In this document: positions 1-7,489 of the stretch, piece after piece
How positions within the stretch are numbered: the first letter of the stretch is position 1
Layout: each line of letters begins with the position of its first letter
NCBI RefSeq assembly: GCF_017811815.1
Contig: NZ_JADKZI010000007.1
Location: 1-64,000 of the forward strand
Source: Flavonifractor sp. AGMB03687
GTDB lineage: Bacteria; Bacillota; Clostridia; Oscillospirales; Oscillospiraceae
Reading direction: 5' to 3'
Length of the DNA stretch: 64,000 nucleotides
Program-made: the position numbers and the translations under genes
The notes under the pieces: generated by a model
Databases searched by the model: none
What the model was told of the DNA's origin: nothing
Seen by the model: the letters and a program-made list of their open reading frames with translations, nothing else

Positions 1-475
1 AAATTAAATCAAGAGCCTTCTTTCAAGCTTTGCTTGTCAGAAGGACTTCTCGTCCTTTCTGGTGCTTCGTGTTTCTTTCACGTTGTTTAATTTACAAGGT
101 ACACGCTCCGTCCAGCCGATCGGCTGACGTGCTATTTATTTTAGCACTTCCGGATTTGTTTGTCAAGAACTTTTTTCAAGTTTTTTCGGAGCTTTTTAGC
201 TCCAATCCCTTGATTTCAGTCCTTTTTAAACTCGTTCAGGCCTTTCGGCTCGAACTCGCTTATTCTATCACGCACACTCGCGGTTGTCAAGCACTTTTTT
301 CTAATCTTTTTCGTGAGGCCGTCCGGCGTTCCGCTCGGTTTCTCCCAATTTTGATCAGTTTTCAGTCCTCTCTCGCAAGGCGCTCAGATAGAATACCACT
401 CAGGGTTCCATTTGTCAACACCTTTTTCCCGTTTTCGTCATTTTCTTTTTCCAGTCGCTGTTTGTCATTCTCTGG
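1..475. other. T-rich non-coding region upstream of metA
   Basis: No convincing gene. The stretch is rich in T runs and small dyads, for example GGAGCT-tttt-AGCTCC near 187-203 and GTGCTA-N6-TTAGCAC near 129-147. A motif TTGTCAA-N3-CTTTTT recurs at 160-176, 284-300 and 412-428, spaced about 124-128 bp. An open frame runs through it but has no ribosome site and a biased, Phe/Ser-rich translation typical of T-rich non-coding DNA. Confidence 0.6.
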
Positions 476-504
476 TTGCGGCTGATGGGGAATTATGCTA
501 CTCT
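476..504 (+). promoter_or_regulatory. Probable metA promoter
   Basis: TTGCGG at 476-481, a 17-bp spacer and TACTCT at 499-504, with TGC immediately before the -10 box. It lies 37 bp before the metA start. The -10 is weak. Confidence 0.45.
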
Positions 505-540
505 ATTGGATAGCAAATCCTTATAGAAGGGAGCACTTCT

Positions 541-1455
541 ATGCCCATTAAAATCCCTGACTCACTTCCCGCTACTGCGGTTCTGGAAAGCGAGAACATC
601 TTTGTTATGACGGAACACCGGGCTCTGCACCAGGATATCCGTCCTCTGAACGTCCTGATCCTCAATCTGATGCCCACCAAGATCGTCACTGAGACCCAGA
701 TCCTGCGCAAGCTGTCCAACACACCGGTGCAGATCGAGGTGGAGCTGCTGCGGACCGCCAGCTATCAGTCCCAGCACACCGACGAGGATCACCTTTCCTC
801 TTTCTATACCACCTTTGATCAGATCCGGGAGCGCAAATTCGACGGTATGATCATTACCGGCGCGCCGGTGGAAAACCTGGAGTTTGACCAGGTGGACTAC
901 TGGCCGGAGCTGTGCGAGATTATGGAATGGAGCAAGACCCATGTCCACTCTACTTTGCACATCTGCTGGGGCGCTCAGGCCGGCCTCTACTACCATCATG
1001 GAATTGAGAAGCGGTCCCTGCCCAAAAAGCTCTTCGGTGTTTATGAGCACCGGGTGCTGAAGCCCAGCTCTCCCCTCTTCCGCGGATTTGACGACGTCTT
1101 TTATGCCCCCCACTCCCGCTACACCGAGGTATGGGAGCAGGACATCCGCAATGCTCCGGGTCTGGAGCTCATCGCGACCTCCTCCGAGGCCGGCGTCTAT
1201 GCGGTCAAAACCGAGAACAGCCGTCAGTTCTTTGTGCTGGGTCACCCGGAGTATGATCCGGATACCCTGGCCAAGGAATATTGGCGCGACGTCAACAAGG
1301 GCCTGGACATCGCCGTCCCCGCCCATTACTTCCCCGACGATGACCCCAACCGTGTTCCCGTGGTCCGTTGGCGCAGCGCCGGGCAGCTCCTGTACACCAA
1401 CTGGCTCAATTATTACGTCTATCAGACCACACCTTACGATCTGAATGATATGTAA
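541..1455 (+). CDS. metA: Homoserine O-acyltransferase (probably acetyl-CoA dependent)
   Basis: Acylates homoserine, the first committed step of methionine synthesis, in the cytoplasm. The 304 residues match the usual MetA length. Cys142 lies in HICWGAQ as the acyl-accepting nucleophile; His235 and Glu237 lie in LGHPEYD. Residue 111 is Glu (GAPVE). In characterised MetA enzymes Glu at this position goes with acetyl-CoA and Gly with succinyl-CoA, so O-acetylhomoserine is the likelier product even though the family is usually named homoserine O-succinyltransferase. A GAAGGGAG ribosome site precedes the ATG. The gene appears monocistronic, with its own promoter and a terminator directly after the stop. 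Confidence 0.95.
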   Translation: MPIKIPDSLPATAVLESENIFVMTEHRALHQDIRPLNVLILNLMPTKIVTETQILRKLSNTPVQIEVELLRTASYQSQHTDEDHLSSFYTTFDQIRERKFDGMIITGAPVENLEFDQVDYWPELCEIMEWSKTHVHSTLHICWGAQAGLYYHHGIEKRSLPKKLFGVYEHRVLKPSSPLFRGFDDVFYAPHSRYTEVWEQDIRNAPGLELIATSSEAGVYAVKTENSRQFFVLGHPEYDPDTLAKEYWRDVNKGLDIAVPAHYFPDDDPNRVPVVRWRSAGQLLYTNWLNYYVYQTTPYDLNDM

Positions 1456-1462
1456 CCGCAAA

Positions 1463-1494
1463 AGGAGGACGCGCACTTGCGCGTCCTCCTTTTT
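1463..1494. terminator. Bidirectional terminator, metA / cupin gene
   Basis: Perfect 12-bp stem (1463-1474 with 1479-1490), 4-nt loop, followed by TTTT on the plus strand and by T residues on the minus strand, so it can end both converging genes. Confidence 0.85.
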
Positions 1495-1497
1495 CTC

Positions 1498-1911
1498 TCA
1501 GCCTTCCAGACTGTTGTATTCCTGCTCGCTTACCGGCTCACACCACTCATTGGCGGTATCCTCTCCGGGAACCTCAACTGCCAGATGAGCAAACCAGCTG
1601 TCTTTGGCTGCACCGTGCCAGTGCTTTAATTCCGGCGGGATATTCACCACATCGCCAGGCTTTAGCGCACGGGCCGGCTTGCCCCACTCCTGATACCAGC
1701 CCCGTCCGGCGGTACACAGCAAAATCTGTCCACCGCCGCTCTTGGCGTGGTGGATATGCCAGTTATTGCGGCAGCCCGGCTCAAAGGTCACGTTGCCAAT
1801 CACCACGCCCTGTGTACTCAGTATATTCAGGTAGCTGGTACCCACAAAGTAGGCCGCATAGGCCTCATTTTCCCCTCCGCGGGGAAAAACGCTCTCAATC
1901 GGTTCCATCAT
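1498..1911 (-). CDS. Single-domain cupin protein
   Basis: A 137-residue cupin. Motif 1 is at about residues 44-70 (PGCRNNWHIHH followed by GGGQ), with the two metal-binding His but Gln where the usual Glu sits. Motif 2 is PGDVVNIPPELKHWHG near residues 88-103 with the last metal His. Small cupins like this, near carboxymuconolactone decarboxylase-type enzymes, are often of unknown substrate. The start codon overlaps the stop of the upstream MerR gene by 4 bp (ATGA), and an AGGAG site lies inside that gene, so the two are translationally coupled. It is probably the effector gene of the MerR regulator, responding to a small hydrophobic or reactive compound; that role is inference. Confidence 0.8.
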   Translation of the reverse strand: MMEPIESVFPRGGENEAYAAYFVGTSYLNILSTQGVVIGNVTFEPGCRNNWHIHHAKSGGGQILLCTAGRGWYQEWGKPARALKPGDVVNIPPELKHWHGAAKDSWFAHLAVEVPGEDTANEWCEPVSEQEYNSLEG

Positions 1912-2312
1912 TGCTTCTGCTCCTTTCGTTCCTTGGCCCGGCGCAGCTGCTGCTCCTTGGTCATCAGTCCCTGCTCATACCGTTCAATCTTTTCGTTGAG
2001 GCGGTCCAGCGAGCGCTGCATATCTTCCATGCGCTCCACCAATTGGTCCCGCTGTTCGATCAAAAGGGCCTTTCTGGCGTCGATGGTCTCGTCTCCCTGC
2101 TGGAAGAGAGCTACATACTCAATCAGCGCCTCAATCTGTACCCCTGCTCCCCGCATGCACTTCATCAGCTCGATCCAGCCGCAGGATTCCTCGTCGTAGT
2201 CCCGAATACCGCTTTTGGTGCGAGGCACCGGTGGGATCAGGCCGATCCGTTCATAGTACCGCAGGGTATCCGGGGAAATGTCGTACTTTTTACTCACTTC
2301 CGCAATGGTCAT
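1908..2312 (-). CDS. MerR-family transcriptional regulator
   Basis: A 134-residue MerR regulator. The N-terminal winged helix-turn-helix reads MTIAEVSKKYDISPDTLRYYERIGLIPP, followed by an Arg/Tyr-rich wing (SGIRDYDEE). A long amphipathic dimerisation helix spans roughly residues 75-130 and is rich in Glu, Arg and Gln. There is no Cys-based metal site, so it resembles the small-molecule branch (CueR-type ligands are excluded) with little or no ligand-binding domain. It is first in an operon with the cupin gene. The upstream promoter has the 19-bp spacer and dyad that MerR proteins untwist, which indicates autoregulation. Confidence 0.9.
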   Translation of the reverse strand: MTIAEVSKKYDISPDTLRYYERIGLIPPVPRTKSGIRDYDEESCGWIELMKCMRGAGVQIEALIEYVALFQQGDETIDARKALLIEQRDQLVERMEDMQRSLDRLNEKIERYEQGLMTKEQQLRRAKERKEQKQ

Positions 2313-2351
2313 ACCCGTTCCTCCTTGCCATACCTTTATTTCCTTATCTAA

Positions 2352-2382
2352 ACCATATCACCTGGAGTCCACTCCATGTCAA
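2352..2382 (-). promoter_or_regulatory. MerR-type promoter with 19-bp spacer and operator dyad
   Basis: On the minus strand TTGACA (2377-2382) and TATGGT (2352-2357) are separated by 19 bp. The spacer contains the dyad TGGAGT-GG-ACTCCA. An over-long spacer spanned by a dyad is the hallmark of MerR-activated promoters. Confidence 0.8.
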
Positions 2383-2431
2383 GCCTTTTTTCTGAGCTGG
2401 CTTTTTTCTCACATTCTTTGAATATTTATTC

Positions 2432-2460
2432 TTGCATTTTCCAACGGGTTCCGTTATAAT
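2432..2460 (+). promoter_or_regulatory. Promoter of the C39-peptidase lipoprotein gene
   Basis: TTGCAT at 2432-2437, 17-bp spacer, perfect TATAAT at 2455-2460. It fires away from the MerR promoter; the two lie about 50 bp apart. Confidence 0.75.
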
Positions 2461-2508
2461 TTGCATCACTGCGTTTTCGCAGAATCGGACTGAAAAGGAG
2501 ATCGAGAA

Positions 2509-3369
2509 ATGAAACAACAAGTCACTCTGGCGCTGACCCTCACCCTGACCGCCGGCCTGCTGGCAGGCTGCACTAACACCACGGGAGGGACCCAGCCGAC
2601 TGGGGCGGCCCAAACATCCCTTGCGGATGCCACAACACCCAACAAGGCGGAAGTCTCCGCCAGCTTCACCGACGAGATGAAGATCCCCTACGCTGTGGAC
2701 CTGTCCCCCGAGGACGGTGCCGACTCGGTAGAGCGGCTGGGCGACCATCAGGATTCCCCCTACTTCGCCCATCCCGATTACTACCACATGGAGTCCACTG
2801 ACACCCTCACCATCCTGACCGGCTTTAAGACCATGCAGCAGACCAGCGAGTGGGCCTGCGGCGTCACCAGCGCCCTGATGGTGCTCAACTGGTATGATCA
2901 GCTGGGCGACTGGAACGAGGAGAGCCTGGCGGCTCTGCGCCACTCTCTGGAGGGCACTGAGCTGGCCGATTATCCCGGCACCACTCTGAAGCAGGCCATG
3001 GACATCTTTGACGGCGTAGGCGGCTTTACATACACCAGCACGCTGGATTACGAGGACCCGGCCTCCGAGGTCTGGATGGACACCATCCAGGGCTGGCTGG
3101 CCGAGGGCAAGCCGGTCATGGTGTGCTACAACGACTGGGGCGGCCACTGGCAGGTGATCATCGGTTACGACACCATGGGCACTGAGACCCAGCAGGACGA
3201 CGTGTTTATCGTGGCCGATCCCTATGACACCACCGACCACTGTCAGGACGGATACGGCACTCTGATGGCCGAGCGCTTCATGTACAACTTCTCCATGTAC
3301 GGCGCTTTCCCCGAGTCTGAGGGCGGCAGCGACTTCCTGTTCCTGGTTCCCTCCCCCGCCGAGTCCTGA
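2509..3369 (+). CDS. Surface lipoprotein with C39-like papain-fold peptidase domain
   Basis: 286 residues. The N-terminus is a lipoprotein signal (hydrophobic stretch ending LLAGC, lipidated Cys at about residue 21) followed by a Thr/Gly-rich linker, so the protein should be anchored outside the membrane. The C39-like domain carries a catalytic Cys in SEWACGVTSALM (about 119-130), a His in GGHWQVIIGYD (about 211-221) and an Asp in VADPYD. The substrate is unknown; no bacteriocin genes or ABC transporter are nearby, so this is not a classical leader peptidase. The ribosome site is AAGGAG. Its 3' flank abuts the duplicated tsf tail. Confidence 0.85.
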   Translation: MKQQVTLALTLTLTAGLLAGCTNTTGGTQPTGAAQTSLADATTPNKAEVSASFTDEMKIPYAVDLSPEDGADSVERLGDHQDSPYFAHPDYYHMESTDTLTILTGFKTMQQTSEWACGVTSALMVLNWYDQLGDWNEESLAALRHSLEGTELADYPGTTLKQAMDIFDGVGGFTYTSTLDYEDPASEVWMDTIQGWLAEGKPVMVCYNDWGGHWQVIIGYDTMGTETQQDDVFIVADPYDTTDHCQDGYGTLMAERFMYNFSMYGAFPESEGGSDFLFLVPSPAES

Positions 3370-3418
3370 CCATCGCAGAAACGCTCACAGAGGGCTGTGA
3401 CAAGCCTTTAGAGGGCAT

Positions 3419-3505
3419 AAAGCGCCGGACACATCCGTGTCCGGCGCTTCGTTTCTCTGATGCAATTACTTGCCCAGCTGCTTGGCGATCTCCTCAGCGA
3501 AGTTC
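3419..3505 (-). repeat. Duplicated 3' end of tsf plus its terminator (distal copy)
   Basis: This 87-bp stretch matches 3663-3749 at an offset of exactly 244 bp with one mismatch (3451 versus 3695). It includes the terminator stem and the last codons of tsf (NFAEEIAKQLGK and stop). The distal copy is not joined to a gene: an open frame reads from it into the insert but has no ribosome site. Confidence 0.9.
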
Positions 3506-3662
3506 ATCCCACCCGGCCAGGCCGGGCGGGGCCCCTGTTTTGACCGGATGGGGGCAAAGTGAATCCGCCCCCATCCAAGGTTTTGCCTCCGGCAAAACGC
3601 TTGTGCGCGCCACCTGGCGCGACCTGCCTTGCGGCAGGTGCAGGAGAACCTCCAGGCATGAA
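3506..3662. other. Block of five consecutive hairpins between the two tsf tails
   Basis: About 157 bp packed with perfect inverted repeats: 3512-3517 with 3521-3526; 3546-3555 with 3567-3576 (10 bp); 3580-3587 with 3591-3598; 3607-3611 with 3616-3620; and 3622-3628 with 3633-3639. No gene is visible. The density of stems suggests a mobile repeat of the REP/MITE kind or a structured RNA. Its identity is not recognised. Confidence 0.7.
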
Positions 3663-3692
3663 AAAGCGCCGGACACATCCGTGTCCGGCGCT
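3661..3692 (-). terminator. tsf terminator
   Basis: Perfect 12-bp stem (3665-3676 with 3681-3692), 4-nt loop, followed on the minus strand by TTTTC. It lies 17 bp after the tsf stop. Confidence 0.9.
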
Positions 3693-3709
3693 TCATTTCT
3701 CTGATGCAA

Positions 3710-4624
3710 TTACTTGCCCAGCTGCTTGGCGATCTCCTCAGCGAAGTTCTCCTGCTTCTTCTCGATGCCCTCGCCCTTCTCAAAGCGAACAGCGTTCTTG
3801 AAGGTGATGGTGCCGCCCAGAGCCTTGGCAGCGGAAGCGATATACTGCTCCACGGTCATGGAGTTGTCCTTAACAAACTCCTGCTGCAGCAGGCAGTTCT
3901 CCTTGTAGAACTTGCCCAGCTTGCCGGCCACGATGCCCTCCTTCACCTTCTCGGGCTTGGAAGCCATCTTGGGATCGTTCTCCATCTGGACCAGCAGGAT
4001 CTTCTTCTCCTCGTCCAGGGTGGCCTGATCGACCTGGCTCTTGTCCCAGAAGCGGGGATTCAGAGCGGCGATCTGCATGGCCACGTCCTTGCCAACGGTC
4101 TCCACCTGCTCGGCAGTCAGGCTGCTCTCCAGGTTGACCAGCACGCCGATCTTGCCGCCAGCGTGGATATAGGGCACGGAAATACCCTCAGCAAAGAAGG
4201 CAAAGCGGCGGACCTTGATGTTCTCGCCGATGACCAGCACCATCTCCTGCTGCTCCTCCTGCACGGTACGGCCGTTGCCGAAGGGCAGAGCCATCAGAGC
4301 GTCCAGGTCAGCGGGCTTGTTGGCGGCCACAACAGCGGCAACACCCTTAACGAAGTCCACGAACTTCTCGTTCTTGCCCACGAAGTCGGTCTCGGCGTTG
4401 ACCTCGACCACAACGCCCATGCCGTCGATGACAGCGGCGTAAGCCATACCCTCAGCGGCGATACGGCCAGCCTTCTTCTGGGAAGCAGCCAGACCCTTCT
4501 CGCGCAGGATCTCAACAGCCTTGTCCATGTTGCCCTCGGCCTCGGTGAGGGCCTTCTTGCAGTCCATCATGCCCACGCCGGTCATCTCGCGCAGAGCCTG
4601 TACGTCTTTTGCAGTGATTGCCAT
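3710..4624 (-). CDS. tsf: Translation elongation factor Ts
   Basis: Nucleotide-exchange factor for EF-Tu in the cytoplasm, about 304 residues and full length. The N-terminal UBA-like segment MAITAKDVQALREMTGVGMMDCKKAL is diagnostic, followed by the EF-Ts core and C-terminal subdomain. The ATG at 4624 is chosen over an in-frame GTG 6 bp upstream because GGAGGT at 4634-4639 is 9 bp from the ATG but only 3 bp from the GTG. It follows rpsB in the usual order, separated by a stem-loop that may reduce read-through. Its 3' end is duplicated downstream. Confidence 0.97.
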   Translation of the reverse strand: MAITAKDVQALREMTGVGMMDCKKALTEAEGNMDKAVEILREKGLAASQKKAGRIAAEGMAYAAVIDGMGVVVEVNAETDFVGKNEKFVDFVKGVAAVVAANKPADLDALMALPFGNGRTVQEEQQEMVLVIGENIKVRRFAFFAEGISVPYIHAGGKIGVLVNLESSLTAEQVETVGKDVAMQIAALNPRFWDKSQVDQATLDEEKKILLVQMENDPKMASKPEKVKEGIVAGKLGKFYKENCLLQQEFVKDNSMTVEQYIASAAKALGGTITFKNAVRFEKGEGIEKKQENFAEEIAKQLGK

Positions 4625-4650
4625 GATCACATTACCTCCATCTCAATTAT

Positions 4651-4684
4651 AAAAGGAGCGTCCGCCCGCGCGGGCGGGCGCTCC
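4651..4684 (-). terminator. Intercistronic stem-loop between rpsB and tsf
   Basis: Very GC-rich stem (GGAGCG...CGCTCC arms, 4655-4684) followed on the minus strand by TTTTATAATT. It looks like an intrinsic terminator or attenuator that lets part of the transcription pass into tsf. Confidence 0.7.
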
Positions 4685-4704
4685 TGTCCTTCGTTCCAGT
4701 AAAA

Positions 4705-5430
4705 TTACTCAGCAGCCTCGGTCTTCTCGGTCTCCTCAGCGGCGTCCTGGCCCTGCTTGCCCTCCTGGATGGCGTTGGCCATCACACCGGAGATCAGCTT
4801 GATGGCGCGGATGGCGTCATCGTTGCCGGGGATCACGTAGTCGATCTCGTCGGGATCGCAGTTGGTGTCCACGATAGCCACGATGGGGATGTTCAGCTTG
4901 CGGGCCTCGTTGATGGCGTTGCGCTCCTTGCGGGGGTCAACAACGAACAGAGCGCCGGGGAGCTTCTTCATCTCCACGACACCGCCCAGGTACTTCTCCA
5001 GCTTGGCGATCTCGCCCAGGTGCTTCATGACTTCCTTCTTGGGCAGCATGTCGAAGGTGCCGTCCTCCTGCATCTTCTTCAGCTGGTTCAGACGCTCCAC
5101 GCGGCCGCGCATGGTCTTGAAGTTGGTGAGCATGCCGCCCAGCCAACGAGCGTTCACATAGTACATGCCAACGCGCTCAGCCTCTTCCTTGATAGCCTCC
5201 TGAGCCTGCTTCTTGGTGCCCACGAACAGCAGGGTCTGGCCGGACTCGCCCAGAGAACGGACGAAGTTATAGGCCTCCTCCAGCTTCTTCACGGTCTTCT
5301 GCAGGTCGATGATATAGATGCCGTTGCGCTCGGTGTAGATATAGGTGGCCATCTTGGGGTTCCAACGACGGGTCTGATGACCGAAGTGGACGCCCGCCTC
5401 GAGAAGCTGCTTCATAGATACGACTGCCAT
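4705..5430 (-). CDS. rpsB: 30S ribosomal protein S2
   Basis: Component of the small ribosomal subunit. From the ATG at 5430 the protein is 241 residues and begins [25 protein letters not shown], the S2 signature. The frame stays open further upstream, but AGGAGG at 5441-5446 fixes this start. The C-terminal tail is acidic ([12 protein letters not shown]). It is first in the rpsB-tsf operon and has a leader of about 100 nt. Confidence 0.97.
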   Translation of the reverse strand: MAVVSMKQLLEAGVHFGHQTRRWNPKMATYIYTERNGIYIIDLQKTVKKLEEAYNFVRSLGESGQTLLFVGTKKQAQEAIKEEAERVGMYYVNARWLGGMLTNFKTMRGRVERLNQLKKMQEDGTFDMLPKKEVMKHLGEIAKLEKYLGGVVEMKKLPGALFVVDPRKERNAINEARKLNIPIVAIVDTNCDPDEIDYVIPGNDDAIRAIKLISGVMANAIQEGKQGQDAAEETEKTEAAE

Positions 5431-5546
5431 GGTAAAAATTCCTCCTTTAATTGTTGATTCCTCCACCCGGTTCATTCGGAGCCGGCCAACCTCCAAGCGG
5501 AAGCACCTGGCCCCCCGTCCGCGGGTGTGCGTAATCATGCCCGGAT

Positions 5547-5575
5547 ATAATATCACAGTGTTTCCCAATTTGCAA
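5547..5575 (-). promoter_or_regulatory. rpsB-tsf promoter
   Basis: On the minus strand TTGCAA (5570-5575), 17-bp spacer, TATTAT (5547-5552). The transcript leader to rpsB is about 110 nt and GC-rich, with room for an S2 autoregulatory structure, though none could be assigned with confidence. Confidence 0.65.
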
Positions 5576-5597
5576 GGATTTTTTCAATTCCGCACAG

Positions 5598-5626
5598 AAA
5601 AAAGAGCCCGGGTCACTCCGGGCTCT
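5598..5626 (-). terminator. Terminator of the sigma/anti-sigma operon
   Basis: Stem AAGAGCCC...GGGCTCTT followed by six T on the minus strand, 11 bp beyond the stop of the anti-sigma gene. Confidence 0.85.
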
Positions 5627-5636
5627 TTTTGTAGGG

Positions 5637-6818
5637 TTACTGCTGCTTCCAATAGCTGTTGACGGTGTTCCAATAGGTCTCATTGCGGAAATAGTGAGGC
5701 GTGAACTGGAAATGAATCACCGCATTGCTCTCCTCCGCCCCGTACAAAAGGCTGTTGTCCCCTACAAAGACAATGTCTTGGATCTGGGCCACATCAATGG
5801 GGGACTCCAGTTCGAACCGCACGTGATCCGCCCGGAAGAAGGTCTTTCCATTGGCGTCATGGAACACATCCTGGACACCGCCTCCCTTCTCAAACCGGGT
5901 CTGCACCTGGGTGCCATCCTCCAGCAGCACATACATCTGCCAGGGGCCCTGGGCTTCAAAGGCCGCATCATAGGCCGCCCCGTTGGGGATCACCAGGTCC
6001 ATGGCGATGCTGACCGGGGAGATGGTCAGGTTTTCCACCGTCGCCAGCGTTGTCCCATTCAGATTCACACCGCAGCGCCCCTCAAAGGAATAGATCTCCG
6101 CCGTAGTCTCAATGGGAATGACCAGCCGGAAGTCCATTCCCTCCAGCACCCGGACCTCTTTCCCGTTCTCCAGCGCCCAGAGGTTGGAAAGGTGGGTAAC
6201 CCGGAGCCAGGACGCCTCCTCCGGCAAGGTCTCGTCTGCGGTGATCTGGAGCATCATGGGGATCACCTGATCGGTGGTATCCGGGGCCTCCACCGCCTGG
6301 AAGCCCCAGCCCCAGCTGCGAGGGTCCACCCGCTGGGTGCAGTCCTCATCTCCGTAGAAGGCGACGGAACAATCCCCCTCTTCCTCTCCCAGCCAGAAGT
6401 TCCGGCCGTCCGCCGTCTCCTCCGGTATCGGGAGTACCGTCCCCTCCGGTGCGGTGAAGTCCATGAGCACATAGACCCGCTCCTGGTCCTTCACCACCTC
6501 TTTCACAATGATGGATGCACCGGAGCCATTCTGATCCGCAAAGACCAGATCCATCTGCTCAGCCCCCAGCTGCTCAGCCTGGACCTGATCGGTGATGCCG
6601 AAAAAGTCCCGGAATGCCGGAGACACCCCTGCCAGGGAAGCCGCCCCCGCCGCCCCTAGCAACAAAGAAATCACCGCCACGCCAGCCACCAGGCCCCGGT
6701 ATGGCAGGTGCATCCGCCTTTTTGTTTCGCTCCGTCCTGCCGTCAGGCGGCGGGTCAGCTCTGCCTTCTCCTCCGGCGAAAATCTCAGCTCCTCCAGTTC
6801 ATCCCGATAGCTTGCCAT
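5637..6818 (-). CDS. Membrane-anchored anti-sigma factor, DUF4179 family
   Basis: 393 residues. The cytoplasmic N-terminus (about 1-37, FSPEEKAELTRRL) is the probable sigma-binding part. One membrane helix lies near residues 42-66 (GLVAGVAVISLLLGAAGAASLAG). A large outer domain of the DUF4179 type follows, with beta-rich repeats and a C-terminal immunoglobulin-like half. It overlaps the 3' end of the ECF sigma gene by 20 bp, so the pair is translationally coupled. The expected role is to hold the sigma factor inactive until an envelope signal is sensed; the signal is unknown. Confidence 0.85.
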   Translation of the reverse strand: MASYRDELEELRFSPEEKAELTRRLTAGRSETKRRMHLPYRGLVAGVAVISLLLGAAGAASLAGVSPAFRDFFGITDQVQAEQLGAEQMDLVFADQNGSGASIIVKEVVKDQERVYVLMDFTAPEGTVLPIPEETADGRNFWLGEEEGDCSVAFYGDEDCTQRVDPRSWGWGFQAVEAPDTTDQVIPMMLQITADETLPEEASWLRVTHLSNLWALENGKEVRVLEGMDFRLVIPIETTAEIYSFEGRCGVNLNGTTLATVENLTISPVSIAMDLVIPNGAAYDAAFEAQGPWQMYVLLEDGTQVQTRFEKGGGVQDVFHDANGKTFFRADHVRFELESPIDVAQIQDIVFVGDNSLLYGAEESNAVIHFQFTPHYFRNETYWNTVNSYWKQQ

Positions 6819-7299
6819 AGCCCTGTACCTCCAATCCCAGTCTCAGCTTCTGTCTGGCCCGGCTCATCCGGGCCCGCACCGCGTCCGCCCGGATCCCCAG
6901 CATATCTGCAATTTCATTGCTGTCATAGCCCATATAGTAGTAGAGCACCAACACCTCCCGGTATTTGGCGGGCAGCCGCTGGATCTCCTCCAGTACGCCC
7001 CCCTCTTGGGGCTGGAAGGCGGGCTGCTCCGCCACCGTGTCCAGCCCTACCGTCCGGGTGCGCCAGGGGCTGCGGCGCAGATTTTTGCACAGATTGATGG
7101 TCACCCGGATGAGCCAGGCCCGCTCGTGCTCCTGGCTCTCAAAACTTCCGGCCCGGTCCAGCCGCTTGAGCAGCGCCTCCTGGCACACATCCTGGGCGTC
7201 CGGCACGGAATTGAGCAGCGAGTATGCCACCCGCAGCAGCTGGTCGGAGTAGGTCTCCACCAGCCGCCGGGCCAGCGCCTCCCTGTCTTGCCCCTCCAT
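6799..7299 (-). CDS. ECF-type RNA polymerase sigma factor
   Basis: 166 residues from the ATG at 7299, which has AGGAGGGAGGACC in front; an upstream ATG-like extension lacks this. Region 2 contains YSDQLLRVAYSLLNSVPDAQDVCQEALLK and region 4 contains LPAKYREVLVLYYYMGYDSNEIADMLGIRADAVRARMSRARQKL. It directs core polymerase to extracytoplasmic-stress promoters. Its partner is the DUF4179 anti-sigma factor encoded immediately downstream. The region upstream has an 8-bp dyad (7346-7367) that may belong to its own promoter. Confidence 0.92.
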   Translation of the reverse strand: MEGQDREALARRLVETYSDQLLRVAYSLLNSVPDAQDVCQEALLKRLDRAGSFESQEHERAWLIRVTINLCKNLRRSPWRTRTVGLDTVAEQPAFQPQEGGVLEEIQRLPAKYREVLVLYYYMGYDSNEIADMLGIRADAVRARMSRARQKLRLGLEVQGYGKLSG

Positions 7300-7345
7300 G
7301 GTCCTCCCTCCTTGCCTTGTGTTTTGGAACGCGTTCACCTGGAAT

Positions 7346-7367
7346 ACACTTGGGACAAGCCAAGTGT
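7346..7367. promoter_or_regulatory. Dyad upstream of the ECF sigma gene
   Basis: ACACTTGG (7346-7353) and CCAAGTGT (7360-7367) form a perfect 8-bp inverted repeat with a 6-nt centre, 47-68 bp before the sigma start. No sigma-A promoter was seen here, so this may be part of an autoregulated ECF promoter or an operator. Confidence 0.4.
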
Positions 7368-7420
7368 GACAAAAACCTCCGGCTCCGGCCGGAGGTTTCG
7401 CAGCTGCTTTCTTTATACTT

Positions 7421-7476
7421 ATATAAAAGTCCGCCGCAGAAGCCCGGAGGCTTCCCTCCGGGCTTCTGCGGCGGAC
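7421..7476 (-). terminator. hprK terminator
   Basis: Perfect 22-bp stem (7429-7450 with 7455-7476) and a 4-nt loop, followed on the minus strand by TTTTATAT. Confidence 0.9.
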
Positions 7477-7489
7477 CTGATCTACTGGT

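Noticed and set aside
30-485. 151-codon open frame on the plus strand
   Set aside because: Composition follows T-rich DNA (Phe, Ser, Leu), no ribosome site, overlaps repeats and hairpins.
3466-3783. 105-codon minus-strand frame across the hairpin block and the tsf tail
   Set aside because: Ends in the duplicated tsf tail; the rest is Arg-rich read-through of hairpin DNA with no start signal.
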